This document shows positions 1 to 7,106 of a DNA stretch of 38,136 bases, piece by piece; the stretch's first letter is position 1; each line of letters begins with the position of its first letter. The DNA is from Planktothrix sp. PCC 11201 (GTDB lineage Bacteria > Cyanobacteriota > Cyanobacteriia > Cyanobacteriales > Microcoleaceae). The translations under genes were made by a program, and so were the position numbers. Below the pieces are notes generated by a model. The model made no database searches. It saw nothing but the letters and a program-made list of their open reading frames with translations, and was not told the DNA's origin. The stretch covers positions 222,705 through 260,840 of the forward strand of contig NZ_LT797701.1 of assembly GCF_900009135.1 (NCBI RefSeq), written 5' to 3'.

Positions 1-648
1 TTTGCCATCAATCAAAAATTGATGCCCATCAGTGTCAAAACAAGCTGCCAGATTATTAACCCCCAAGTCAATAGCTATCGCTTTTTCGGAATCAACAGAT
101 GTTTCGATTTTTTCATCTTCATAAATATACTCAATCTCAAACCATCGAGCCGAGTATTTCGGATGTATTCGTACCTCCTTAATCTTCTTGTCTTTCAGTC
201 TTTCTGGGAGTGGGATTTTCACTTCCCCATATTCCTGTTTAAATTGTTGAGACATGGGGATATTAAACACCCCATTTTTAACTTTAATTCTCGGAATAAT
301 CAAAGGGAAATAACCATCTTTGGGCAAGTATTTAGGCAGTTGTGGTTTTTGTTCACAACGTCCTATACTGATGGCTTGAAGAAGTCCCAAGAAAGACCGC
401 ATACTTCTATCTACCACCTTCATTGTCTGTTGAGCAATATCGGTATTAAGAAGCCGATAGTTCTCATTAGACTTGCAAATATGGTAGTTAGATTCATAGG
501 TCAGTCGCTTTCTTTGAGTAAAGAAATACTGCCTACATTCATACAACGCCATATTAAAAAGATTCTTGCTCAAACGACACAAAACAGTCAGGGCGTTAAA
601 TTCCTGCTGGCTAAGTCGTCTAAGTTGGTTTTTTTGAGTGGCGTACAT
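1..648 (-). CDS. tnpB: TnpB, IS200/IS605-type RNA-guided nuclease (5' part, runs off left edge)
   Basis: The reading frame is open from an ATG at 648 to base 1, 216 codons, with no stop. The N-terminal part has the basic, helical look of TnpB (start MYATQKNQLRRLSQQEF). The last codons carry the RuvC-I motif AIDLGVNNLAACFDTDG, whose catalytic Asp is the codon at 67-69. RuvC-II, the zinc finger and RuvC-III would lie beyond the window. TnpB family members are transposon-encoded, RuvC-based RNA-guided DNA nucleases. A purine-rich stretch lies a few bases before the ATG, and a left-end hairpin lies about 57 bases further upstream. No frameshift is seen in the visible part, so this copy may be intact. 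It belongs to a different TnpB subfamily from the degenerate one at 6127-7089. Confidence 0.85.
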   Translation of the reverse strand, partial: MYATQKNQLRRLSQQEFNALTVLCRLSKNLFNMALYECRQYFFTQRKRLTYESNYHICKSNENYRLLNTDIAQQTMKVVDRSMRSFLGLLQAISIGRCEQKPQLPKYLPKDGYFPLIIPRIKVKNGVFNIPMSQQFKQEYGEVKIPLPERLKDKKIKEVRIHPKYSARWFEIEYIYEDEKIETSVDSEKAIAIDLGVNNLAACFDTDGHQFLIDGK

Positions 649-700
649 CTTCTCAGGTGTTTCACTATTTCTCTAGTATATAGCGAAAACCTCTAAATGT

Positions 701-745
701 AAAGCCGTCCTAAAAGGACGGGGTTTCTACCCAAATTTCCGATGA
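701..745 (-). mobile_element. Left-end hairpin of the tnpB element
   Basis: A perfect 6-bp stem CCGTCC/GGACGG (705-710 and 716-721) with loop TAAAA is followed by a GGGTTT-rich tail ending in ATTTCCGAT at about 743. It lies just upstream of the minus-strand tnpB, where an IS200/IS605 element has its subterminal hairpin. A near copy of hairpin plus tail lies at 34512-34551. The element edge is inferred to be at 743-750, where native antitoxin coding sequence resumes. Confidence 0.6.
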
Positions 746-752
746 AAAGGGA

Positions 753-959
753 GTGTTGCGGCTCATGCAGCCAATCGAACTTCCAGAGGGAACCAGCGTT
801 GAAATAATTGTTATTCCGAAAACGTCTGATTCTCAGCATAAAAGTCATGCCGATATTCTCGCAGAGATCGCGGCTTTACCATTAGAAGATAATGCAGATA
901 AATTCTCTGGTCGAGAACATGATAAAGTTCTTTTGTGCCAGATGCCAAATGTGTCATAA
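753..959 (+). CDS. DUF104-type antitoxin, 5' end replaced by IS sequence
   Basis: The 68-residue product (from GTG at 753) contains LRLMQPIELPEGTSVEII, the core of the DUF104/AF2212-like small antitoxin family, and a C-terminal half with ILAEIAALPLE and FSGREHDKVL that is common in cyanobacterial members. Family members normally begin about 10-12 residues earlier (a short beta strand, then Gly-Val-Leu-Arg). Here the frame upstream of GVLRL runs straight into the IS left end, so the native start is lost and GTG or TTG codons at 753-758 are the only nearby starts. The gene precedes a retropepsin-like gene by 33 bp. Whether a functional protein is still made is uncertain. Confidence 0.6.
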   Translation: MLRLMQPIELPEGTSVEIIVIPKTSDSQHKSHADILAEIAALPLEDNADKFSGREHDKVLLCQMPNVS

Positions 960-992
960 TTTAAGATACAGTAACTCGGAGGATTGATCACA

Positions 993-1436
993 ATGTACGC
1001 AACTTCCGACAAATCAATCGGTAAAGTTTTAACAACGCTGACGATTACCAATCGTGCCGACCAATCTGCTGCTGCACGAGGATTCATTCCAACTGAACAA
1101 ATACGTTCCCTCACGCTAGATAACGTTTTGGTAGACACGGGTGCAACTACATTATGCTTGCCTCCAGTGGCGATCTCACAACTGGGTCTTGAACTCCTCA
1201 AAGAAGTTGATGTCGCCACTACCACAGGCATCAGCAAAGCACGAATATTTCAAGATGCCAAAATATCTTTATGCGGTCGAGAAGGCACTTTTGAATGTTT
1301 AGAATTACCAGGAGGCAGAGATGCTTTAATCGGCGTAATTCCTCTGGAAGCTTTGGGATTAGAACCCGACCTACGCAACCAAACTTTAAAGGTTTTACCC
1401 TCAGAATCAGTAGATACTTACTTGACAATTCTGTAG
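993..1436 (+). CDS. Retropepsin-like clan AA aspartic protease
   Basis: The product is about 147 residues. The motif VLVDTGATTLCLP is the catalytic D-T/S-G signature of retropepsin-like (clan AA) aspartic proteases. A second hydrophobic segment ALIGVIPLEALGLEPD resembles the ILG-like motif of the same fold. The ATG at 993 was chosen because GGAGG at 978-982 sits 10 bases before it; the in-frame TTG at 984 is almost on top of the SD. Single-domain bacterial retropepsins probably work as dimers (family knowledge). The gene lies directly after a DUF104-type antitoxin. Its role is unknown; protease activity is inferred from the motif only. Confidence 0.75.
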   Translation: MYATSDKSIGKVLTTLTITNRADQSAAARGFIPTEQIRSLTLDNVLVDTGATTLCLPPVAISQLGLELLKEVDVATTTGISKARIFQDAKISLCGREGTFECLELPGGRDALIGVIPLEALGLEPDLRNQTLKVLPSESVDTYLTIL

Positions 1437-1485
1437 TTTTCCTTCTAAGAATAGCTATATTGAGTAAAAAGAATTTGGCAAAAAA

Positions 1486-1692
1486 ATGTCTTATACTTTC
1501 ACGGCAATTGTTTATTGGGAAGAGGATGTTTATGTAGCCGAGTGTCCTGAAGTGGGAACAGCTAGTCAAGGAGATACGATAGAAGAGGCGATCGCCAATC
1601 TCAAAGAAGCAACGGAACTTTATTTAGAAGAATTCCCTCTACCTAAAACTTCGCCTCGCCTGCTAACTACATTTGAGGTATTGAGTGCCTAA
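1486..1692 (+). CDS. hicB: HicB-family antitoxin
   Basis: The 68-residue product has the HicB fold signature: MSYTFTAIVYWEEDVYVAECPEVGTASQGDTIEEAIANLKEA split as beta strands, the W-E-D-x-YVAECPE core and the helix with EEAIANLKEA. HicB neutralises the HicA mRNA interferase. It is a short form without an added DNA-binding domain. It overlaps the start of a hicA remnant by 8 bp, the usual hicBA coupling, but that toxin gene is broken, so this is probably an orphan antitoxin. Confidence 0.8.
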   Translation: MSYTFTAIVYWEEDVYVAECPEVGTASQGDTIEEAIANLKEATELYLEEFPLPKTSPRLLTTFEVLSA

Positions 1693-1800
1693 ATTACCAC
1701 GAGTCAGTAGTGCAGAAGCGATCCGCGCTTTGGAAGGCTAAGGAAGGGTATCGCGGCGGTAGTAAAGTATCAGTAGTCACTTATAAAGAGCGATCGCACG
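1685..1800 (+). pseudogene. hicA: hicA toxin remnant, stopped after 18 codons
   Basis: A GTG at 1685 overlapping the hicB stop opens VPKLPRVSSAEAIRALEG and hits TAA at 1739-1741. The peptide matches the usual HicA N-terminus (P-x-V-S-x-x-E-x-I-x-A-L-E). HicA should continue with a GSH-containing RNA-binding core; instead the frame is broken. A possible leftover, VSVVTYKE, appears in another frame around 1768-1792. This reads as a disabled toxin gene. The boundary of the remnant is approximate. Confidence 0.6.
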
Positions 1801-1803
1801 TTT

Positions 1804-1827
1804 ACTCAAGGAAGGACTCAAGGAAGG
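1804..1827 (+). repeat. Two tandem copies of a 12-mer
   Basis: ACTCAAGGAAGG occurs at 1804-1815 and again at 1816-1827, directly downstream of the broken hicA. AGGAAGGG also occurs at 1741-1748. Slippage on this motif may be part of the decay. Confidence 0.8.
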
Positions 1828-1933
1828 GCGATCGCTTGTGGGAATGAGGTGAAATAAAAGGTGATCAGTCAGTAAACTTATTGCTCACTTTTTAGCAATA
1901 CTCAATCAGTAATTGGCAATAAAAAGCAAAATC

Positions 1934-2275
1934 TTAATTTACACGACAACGCCATGAATAGGGACTTTGCCAATTAGTTGTTTCAGCAAATGCACGTGGA
2001 TTATTGTATTGTTTTCTGCAAGCTGCTGTCATATCAACGGAATAATCCCACCAGGGCCAAAGTTTACCAAATGACATGAAGTAAACACGACAACGCCATG
2101 AGTAAGCGTTTTGTGGGTTTCCAACCAATACAGCATCTACATTGTAAACAAGAGTTTGTTGTTGGCAGGCTTTTGTCATATTAATTCCGCCAAGAACTCC
2201 TGCATTAACTGGTAAAGATTCAAGAGACAAGCTCGCTGCAATAAGAGCAGCAGTCAAGAATTTTTTTTGAATCAT
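1934..2275 (-). CDS. Small secreted protein with duplicated Cys-rich YSWRCRV module
   Basis: The 113-residue product starts with a clear signal peptide (basic start, hydrophobic core, cleavage probably after VNAG or nearby). The mature part holds two copies of one module: N-M-T-K-A-C-Q-Q-Q, about 20 residues, AYSWRCRV, and D-M-T-A-A-C-R-K-Q-Y, about 20 residues, PYSWRCRV. Each has two cysteines, which suggests one disulfide per module. The start ATG overlaps the stop of the upstream pilin-like gene (ATGA at 2275-2272), so the two are translationally coupled. This points to joint export or surface assembly. Function is unknown; I do not recognise a named family. Confidence 0.75.
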   Translation of the reverse strand: MIQKKFLTAALIAASLSLESLPVNAGVLGGINMTKACQQQTLVYNVDAVLVGNPQNAYSWRCRVYFMSFGKLWPWWDYSVDMTAACRKQYNNPRAFAETTNWQSPYSWRCRVN

Positions 2276-2730
2276 GGTTTGATAGATGCAACTTTTTCAC
2301 AAGTTGTTGAAACGACTTCATTTGTATTGGTATAAACCAACGCTTGTGCGTAGGAAGGATTACCTTTCTGATTTGAAGCTGCGACACAGCAGACTACTGC
2401 TTGAATGAACTCCTCTGGATTTTGAGATTTGTACAAACTAGCATTGACTGTGTATTTGTTCGTTTGGCTGAAGAGAGTTTCTTCTAATTGAGAATTTTCT
2501 TCTCCAGCCAGAGTTCCGTAGCCTTCATAATTCGCTTGCTGTACTCGGAGGCAACTTGCCGTGAATACTTTTGGTTCGACCAGTTTTGCCTTCTGAATCT
2601 GCTCCAAATATATAGGCAAAGCAATTGCTGATAAAATACCAACAATTAGTAGAACAACAAGCAGTTCAATTAAGGTAAAGCCTTCGCTGAACTTGTGAAG
2701 GATTAAGTTTGACTTAGTGAGTTTAGCCAT
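2272..2730 (-). CDS. Type IV pilin-like protein (class III N-terminal methylation motif)
   Basis: The 152-residue product has a 17-residue leader ending in Gly, then FTLIELLVVLLIVGIL with the conserved Glu at mature position 5: the prepilin peptidase cleavage and methylation site plus the hydrophobic assembly helix. The globular part resembles cyanobacterial PilA/GspH-like pilins (KAKLVEPK..., ANYEGYGTLA, then a C-terminal Cys region with a CC pair and a late Cys). It would be processed by PilD and built into a type IV pilus or pseudopilus. It lies first in a two-gene unit with the secreted YSWRCRV protein. Whether it is a major pilin or a minor, adhesin-bearing pilin cannot be told. Confidence 0.85.
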   Translation of the reverse strand: MAKLTKSNLILHKFSEGFTLIELLVVLLIVGILSAIALPIYLEQIQKAKLVEPKVFTASCLRVQQANYEGYGTLAGEENSQLEETLFSQTNKYTVNASLYKSQNPEEFIQAVVCCVAASNQKGNPSYAQALVYTNTNEVVSTTCEKVASIKP

Positions 2731-2804
2731 CTTCCACTATCTATTTTTTTAGGGGATTTAAGCTATTTATATGTATGTTCAGGGTAAAATTAAAATTTGT
2801 CTAG

Positions 2805-2910
2805 TCGGAAAATATCGGAAAATGTCTGAACTTTCACAATTACTCTGAGTCGGCAAAGCGCGGTTTTTCACCGCTCATCCAAAAAATGTAGGATTTTGTA
2901 AGATTTTGTC
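2805..2910. promoter_or_regulatory. Divergent intergenic region with short direct repeats
   Basis: Between the pilin pair (minus) and the STAND gene (plus), TCGGAAAAT is repeated at a 10-bp period around 2805-2824, and GATTTTGT is repeated around 2892-2908. Helically phased repeats in a divergent promoter region could be regulator sites. No clear -10/-35 pair was assigned. Confidence 0.3.
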
Positions 2911-2946
2911 GGATATAATCAAAAAATACCCCCACCTACCCAAAAA

Positions 2947-4353
2947 ATGGACGTTAAGGAAGTGTTAAAATTTGCTGACGACCTAGTATTTGCCAAGACT
3001 GGAAAACACCTTGACAACGTGCAAGAGGCTATATTGCAGGGTGCTTGGCAAGGTCAAACATATACCGAAATTGCAGAGGAATTCGGCTATAGTGATGGTC
3101 ATCTCAGAGATATTGCCTCAAAATTATGGAAAATCATGTCAGAAATATTAGAAGAAAATGTCAATAAATCTAACTTCCACTCCACAATGGAAAGATATCA
3201 AATTTCTCAATATTCTAATTTCCTTAACTTAAATTTTATATTTATAGAACAAGGTAATATAAATAATTTCTGCACAGAAACCCCACACCCTCCCAAACCT
3301 ACACAAAACTCACCCCCAACACAAAACTCAAACGAAAACAACACCCAACAAAAACTCGATTTAAGAGACGCACCAGATATCAAAACCTTCTACAACTACC
3401 CCTCCTCACCCCTCACCACCCTCGAAAATGCGATCGCACACCAAAACTGTCGCCTCCTCACCATCACAGGTATGAGTGGCATCGGCAAAAGCGCGATTGT
3501 ACGTCACCTCATCCCCCTAATTCAAACTCAATTCGATCGAATTATTTGGCGCAGTCTCCGCACTTCCCCACCCCTAGAAACAACCCTCAAAAACCTGATT
3601 CAATTTCTCTCAAATCAACCCGAAATTACCTTACCAGAAAATATTGATACCCAACTAGAAATACTAATAGAATCTTTACGCACCCATCGCTGTCTCATTA
3701 TCCTAGATGACGTGCAACAAATCCTCAACAGCGGCCAACTTGCAGGCAATTATAAACCCGGATATGAAAATTATGGAACCCTATTTAAACTTATCGGCGA
3801 AATTCCTCATCATAGCTGCCTAATCCTCAATAGTTGGGAACCCCCTTCAGATATTTTAACATTTACAGATGATAATTCAGCGGTATGTTTATTACAATTA
3901 ACTGGATTAGGTGAAGCCGCAACAGAAATTATTAGAGAAAAAGGTTTATTAGATGAAGATCGCTGGCCAGAATTGATTAACCTTTATCAAGGTAATCCCC
4001 TCTGGTTAAAACTAGTCGCTCAAACTATTAATAACTTATTTAGCGGTAGAGTATCTCAATATTTGAGTTATCAAGCAGTATTGTTAAACGATGAATTGAC
4101 ACCGATATTACAGCAGCATTATCAGCGGTTGTCGGAGTCCGAGAAACACGCGATCGCGCAACTCAGTAACGAAAGTAAAACCGTTTCAATTACCCAATTA
4201 ATGGCAAAATGTCAAGGGTCACAAGGCGAATTATTTAAAGCAATTCAATCTTTAGTAAGACGGGGAATGATCGAAAAATTCAGCTATGAAAATGAAACTG
4301 TTTTCACCATTCAACCGATATTAAAAAAATATGTTAAAATGGTTAGCGAATAG
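2947..4353 (+). CDS. STAND (NB-ARC-type) ATPase with N-terminal HTH, no C-terminal repeats
   Basis: The 468-residue product has three parts. Residues 1-80 match the N-terminal helix-turn-helix-like domain seen on many cyanobacterial NB-ARC/WD40 proteins (TYTEIAEEFGYSDGHLRDIA). Residues 100-150 are a Pro/Asn/Gln-rich linker. Residues 150-465 are an NB-ARC-type NTPase with Walker A GMSGIGKS (175-182) and Walker B CLIILDDVQ (D254, D255), ending in a winged-helix-like region. Relatives usually continue into WD40, TPR or pentapeptide repeats that sense or act; this one stops after the ATPase. STAND proteins act as signal-dependent oligomerising switches, several in phage defence. The linker is C-rich and the 3' third A/T-rich, hinting at mosaic origin. 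Ligand and output are unknown. Confidence 0.8.
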   Translation: MDVKEVLKFADDLVFAKTGKHLDNVQEAILQGAWQGQTYTEIAEEFGYSDGHLRDIASKLWKIMSEILEENVNKSNFHSTMERYQISQYSNFLNLNFIFIEQGNINNFCTETPHPPKPTQNSPPTQNSNENNTQQKLDLRDAPDIKTFYNYPSSPLTTLENAIAHQNCRLLTITGMSGIGKSAIVRHLIPLIQTQFDRIIWRSLRTSPPLETTLKNLIQFLSNQPEITLPENIDTQLEILIESLRTHRCLIILDDVQQILNSGQLAGNYKPGYENYGTLFKLIGEIPHHSCLILNSWEPPSDILTFTDDNSAVCLLQLTGLGEAATEIIREKGLLDEDRWPELINLYQGNPLWLKLVAQTINNLFSGRVSQYLSYQAVLLNDELTPILQQHYQRLSESEKHAIAQLSNESKTVSITQLMAKCQGSQGELFKAIQSLVRRGMIEKFSYENETVFTIQPILKKYVKMVSE

Positions 4354-4436
4354 TTTTAAAGATATAGCTAAATGAGAGCTAACCATGACCATAGCACCAA
4401 ACATTAAAACTCAATAGAGGTATAAAATGGCATACA

Positions 4437-4580
4437 GCGATTTCAGCGATTGAAATCGCGGCTACACAAACGATGTCCGCCTGCGCGGACAAAGGGGGTA
4501 TGTGGGTAGGAAAAATCCGCTTCCAGAATCTTTAACCCGCGTCGGCGGGTTTTGTTTGTTTAGCTGCGGTTTCAACCGCC
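4437..4580. repeat. MITE-like hairpin-rich element with imperfect inverted ends
   Basis: A left arm (about 4445-4473) and a right arm (about 4551-4580) are imperfect inverted repeats of about 30 bp: both read as TTGAAAyCGC-GCTA-ACAAAC when set in the same direction. Nested inside are a 9-bp stem at 4437-4445/4451-4459, GTCCGC/GCGGAC at about 4475-4490, and AACCCGC/GCGGGTT at 4534-4551. It fills the gap between the STAND gene and amt and has no ORF. It resembles dispersed cyanobacterial intergenic elements. Mobility is inferred from the inverted arms only. Confidence 0.6.
4534..4562 (+). terminator. Intrinsic terminator-like hairpin
   Basis: AACCCGC/GCGGGTT with loop GTCG is followed by TTTGTTTGTTT. 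It could end transcripts of the STAND gene about 180 bp upstream. It also forms part of the inverted-repeat element around it. Confidence 0.45.
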
Positions 4581-4651
4581 GGATAATTTGTTTCTAAAAA
4601 TGAGATTTATAGGAGTTTCATTTTAGGAACGAAACCCCTACATCCCTAAAA

Positions 4652-6058
4652 TTACCTTTCCTTTCCAGCAAAGCTTCCAGTTGCAAAACTTAAACCGGAA
4701 GCAAAATCTTCGCCATAGGCTTCTTCTCCATGTTGATCAATATCTAAACCTTGTTCTTCAACCATCGGTTTAACTCGCACTTCCATCAAGGAACTAAGAA
4801 TTTTGATAATCACAAAAGTTCCAGCCCCGGCAAAAATGTAGGTAGCAACTACCCCAACAATTTGAGGAATTAATTGTCCTGGATTTCCATACAAAAGTCC
4901 ATCAAATCCAGCCGGATTGACACTTTTTGTCGCAAAAACTCCGGTTAAAATAGCCCCAATGGTTCCACCCACACCATGAATAGAATAGGTATCTAAAGAA
5001 TCATCAAATTCTAATTTCACCCGCCAACTGACGGCATAGAAACAGCAAACGGCGGTGATAGAACCAATTAAAATTGCACCAACGGGGGTAACAAATCCTG
5101 CTGCGGGAGTGATTCCGACTAACCCGGCGAGGAAACCACTAGCAATCCCAACGGCCGTTGGTTTACCGCGTAAATACCATTCCACAATCGCCCAAGTCAA
5201 TCCTCCGGCTGATGTTGAAACCATGGTGGCGACAAAAGCAACGGTAGCTAAAGAACCTGCACTTAAAGCACTACCAGCATTAAAGCCAAACCAGCCAAAC
5301 CATAACATCCCAATTCCTAATAGGACAAAAGGAACATTATGGGGGGCATGGGGAACTACCATAAAATTTTTCCGCGAGCCAATTATCCAAACTATAACTA
5401 CCGCCGACACCCCGGAACTAATATGGACAACGGTTCCCCCGGCAAAGTCTAAAGCACCAATGGCTTGTAACCAACCCCGACCCCAAACCCAATGGGCTAA
5501 GGGAGAGTAAATAAATGTAGACCAGAGTAGGACAAACCAAAAGTAAGCCTTAAAGGTGATGCGTTCCACAATCGCCCCAGAAATTAAGGCTGGGGTGATG
5601 ATCGCAAACATCATCTGATACACCATAAACAACTGGTGAGGAATGGTGGCCGCATAGCCAATCGGATCAGGGGCTTCGGCGGTGACTTTATTTAAAAATA
5701 CCCAATCTAATCCGCCAATGAACTGTTCAATGCCTTGGCCAAAGCCTTCCGAGACGGGAGTTGAGACATCAAAGGCGAGGCTATATCCCCAGAATACCCA
5801 GGTAACGCCGACAATGCCCATTAAGATGAAACTCATCATCATGGTATTCAGGACGTTCCTAGAGCGCACTAAGCCACCGTAAAAGAAGGCTAAACCGGGT
5901 GTCATAAACAGCACTAAGGCAGCCGAAACCAACATAAAGGCAGTATCTCCGGTATTAATCGGATTTTCTTCTGCCGCTTGCGCCCAAGCTGTTCCCGTCA
6001 GAGGGCCAGCTAACAGAATGAATGTAAGTAATCCAATAATTCCTAATTTTTTGAGCAT
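4652..6058 (-). CDS. amt: Ammonium transporter Amt
   Basis: Inner-membrane ammonium channel/transporter, 468 residues from the chosen start. Seen: a signal peptide (MLKKLGIIGLLTFILLAGP..., AWAQA), about 11 membrane segments, the pore histidines in SPLAHWVWG and SIHGVGGT, and the Amt C-terminal tail motif GLDIDQHGEEAYGEDF that in relatives contacts GlnB/GlnK. An in-frame ATG at 6115 and a TTG at 6127 would add 19 or 23 residues ahead of the signal peptide; I prefer 6058 because the signal peptide then starts at Met. No glnB lies nearby. The 5' side is abutted by a decayed tnpB, so the native promoter with any NtcA site may have been displaced; I found no GTA-N8-TAC box. Confidence 0.92.
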   Translation of the reverse strand: MLKKLGIIGLLTFILLAGPLTGTAWAQAAEENPINTGDTAFMLVSAALVLFMTPGLAFFYGGLVRSRNVLNTMMMSFILMGIVGVTWVFWGYSLAFDVSTPVSEGFGQGIEQFIGGLDWVFLNKVTAEAPDPIGYAATIPHQLFMVYQMMFAIITPALISGAIVERITFKAYFWFVLLWSTFIYSPLAHWVWGRGWLQAIGALDFAGGTVVHISSGVSAVVIVWIIGSRKNFMVVPHAPHNVPFVLLGIGMLWFGWFGFNAGSALSAGSLATVAFVATMVSTSAGGLTWAIVEWYLRGKPTAVGIASGFLAGLVGITPAAGFVTPVGAILIGSITAVCCFYAVSWRVKLEFDDSLDTYSIHGVGGTIGAILTGVFATKSVNPAGFDGLLYGNPGQLIPQIVGVVATYIFAGAGTFVIIKILSSLMEVRVKPMVEEQGLDIDQHGEEAYGEDFASGLSFATGSFAGKER

Positions 6059-6126
6059 CGCTACTATTCTTTCCCTATAACCAATATCCAAAGATTGAAT
6101 CTGTATTTTGCTCATTGATTCCAACA

Positions 6127-7089
6127 ATGATTCTGTATCCTAAAACACAAAAACCCTCAGAGCTTGGTAGCCACTTGTGTGAAAACCGGGTTGATCGATG
6201 CTCAATTAAGTTTGAGCCAATTGGTGATATTCCAGAACGTCCTAACTATCACCGCCAATCTGGTGAACTTAAGCAAACTAAGGTTTTGTTTCCTGAGTAC
6301 AAAGATATTTATGCTCAAGTACAACAGCAAAATCTGATGCGTTTGGATAAAGCATGGCAACGATGGATGGTGCCTGACAAAACAGGCAAACCAGGTGGCA
6401 GACCGAGGTTTAAAAAGTCTGGTGGGTTACGCTCTTTCACTTTTCCACAAACTAATAGTGAGAAAGCAGGAGCGCATATTATTGGCGATAATTTAAAGCT
6501 TAGTAAAATTGGCGTTATGCCAGTGGTTGTGCATCGTCCTATCCCTGATGGATTTACGCCTAAGACTTGCACTCTAATCAAAAAAGCTGATGGCTGGTAT
6601 GCCTCAATCGTAATTGAAGATGCAAGTGTACCATCGCCATTATCTCTTGATACTCACTATCAAGTTGCTCATAAGTTATGCGAGAAATATGATCTGATTG
6701 GCTTGGAAGATATCAATATCAAAGGCTTGGCTAAGACTCGTTTAGCTAAGTCAATCCTTGATGCAGCATGGGGACAGTTTTCGCAAATCCTAGAAGCAGT
6801 GGCGGTAAAACGCGGCAACTGGATTGTGAAAGTAAATCCCTATGGTACTTCTCAAAGATGTTCTGGCTGTGGCAAAAATGTTCCTAAAGCTCTGTCAGTT
6901 CGCACCCATGAATGTCCGCACTGTGGCACCGTCTTAGACCGTGATCACAATGCGGCAATTAATATCAAAAATTTAGCTCTTAACGCCGTCGGACTTACGG
7001 TGTCAGCCTGTGGAAGCAAGCGAGGTTACTCAGCTTGTGAAGCAGGAATCTTTATCTGTGAAGAAAAGAAGCTCACGCTATACCGCTAG
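6127..7089 (+). pseudogene. tnpB: Degenerate tnpB lacking RuvC-I
   Basis: The frame stays open but pieces of the protein are gone. Present: the segment from IGDIPERPNYHRQ to RPRFKK and FTFPQ; RuvC-II LIGLEDINIKG (Glu codon at 6706); the zinc finger C-x2-C (codons 6859, 6868) and C-x2-C (6913, 6922); RuvC-III DRDHNAAINI (Asp codon at 6943). Missing: about the first 40-50 residues, and an in-frame block of about 110 residues between IEDASVP and THYQVAHKL (junction near 6640-6657) that should hold the RuvC-I motif D-x-G. Without that Asp the RuvC site cannot cleave. No good SD precedes the ATG at 6127. It could still bind RNA or DNA, but decay is the simplest reading. Confidence 0.8.
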
Positions 7090-7100
7090 GTTAGCGTGAG
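7072..7100 (+). mobile_element. Right-end hairpin of the decayed IS element
   Basis: CTCACGCTA (7072-7080) pairs with TAGCGTGAG (7092-7100), a perfect 9-bp stem with an 11-nt loop that includes the tnpB stop codon. A hairpin overlapping the tnpB 3' end is the usual right end of IS1341-type elements and, in active relatives, the 3' part of the guide (omega) RNA. Confidence 0.65.
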
Positions 7101-7106
7101 AGTATG

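Larger units (their letters stand above)
6120..7106 (+). mobile_element. Decayed IS200/IS605-family (tnpB-only) element
   Basis: The element fills the whole space between the amt start and the PRC-barrel stop codon at 7107. It contains a degenerate tnpB and a right-end hairpin. No tnpA is present. The left edge (about 6115-6190) is uncertain because the N-terminal part of tnpB is missing. The right edge is close to 7101-7110 (GTATGTCAC). Confidence 0.65.

Noticed and set aside
19-696. Plus-strand 225-residue frame
   Set aside because: It is the antisense of the tnpB fragment, whose minus-strand frame carries the RuvC-I motif and TnpB-like sequence.
845-1569. Minus-strand frames over the antitoxin and retropepsin genes
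   Set aside because: They have no recognisable domain, while the plus-strand frames carry family motifs and an SD.
5055-5510. Plus-strand frame opposite amt
   Set aside because: It is a shadow of the Amt membrane segments; the true gene is on the minus strand.
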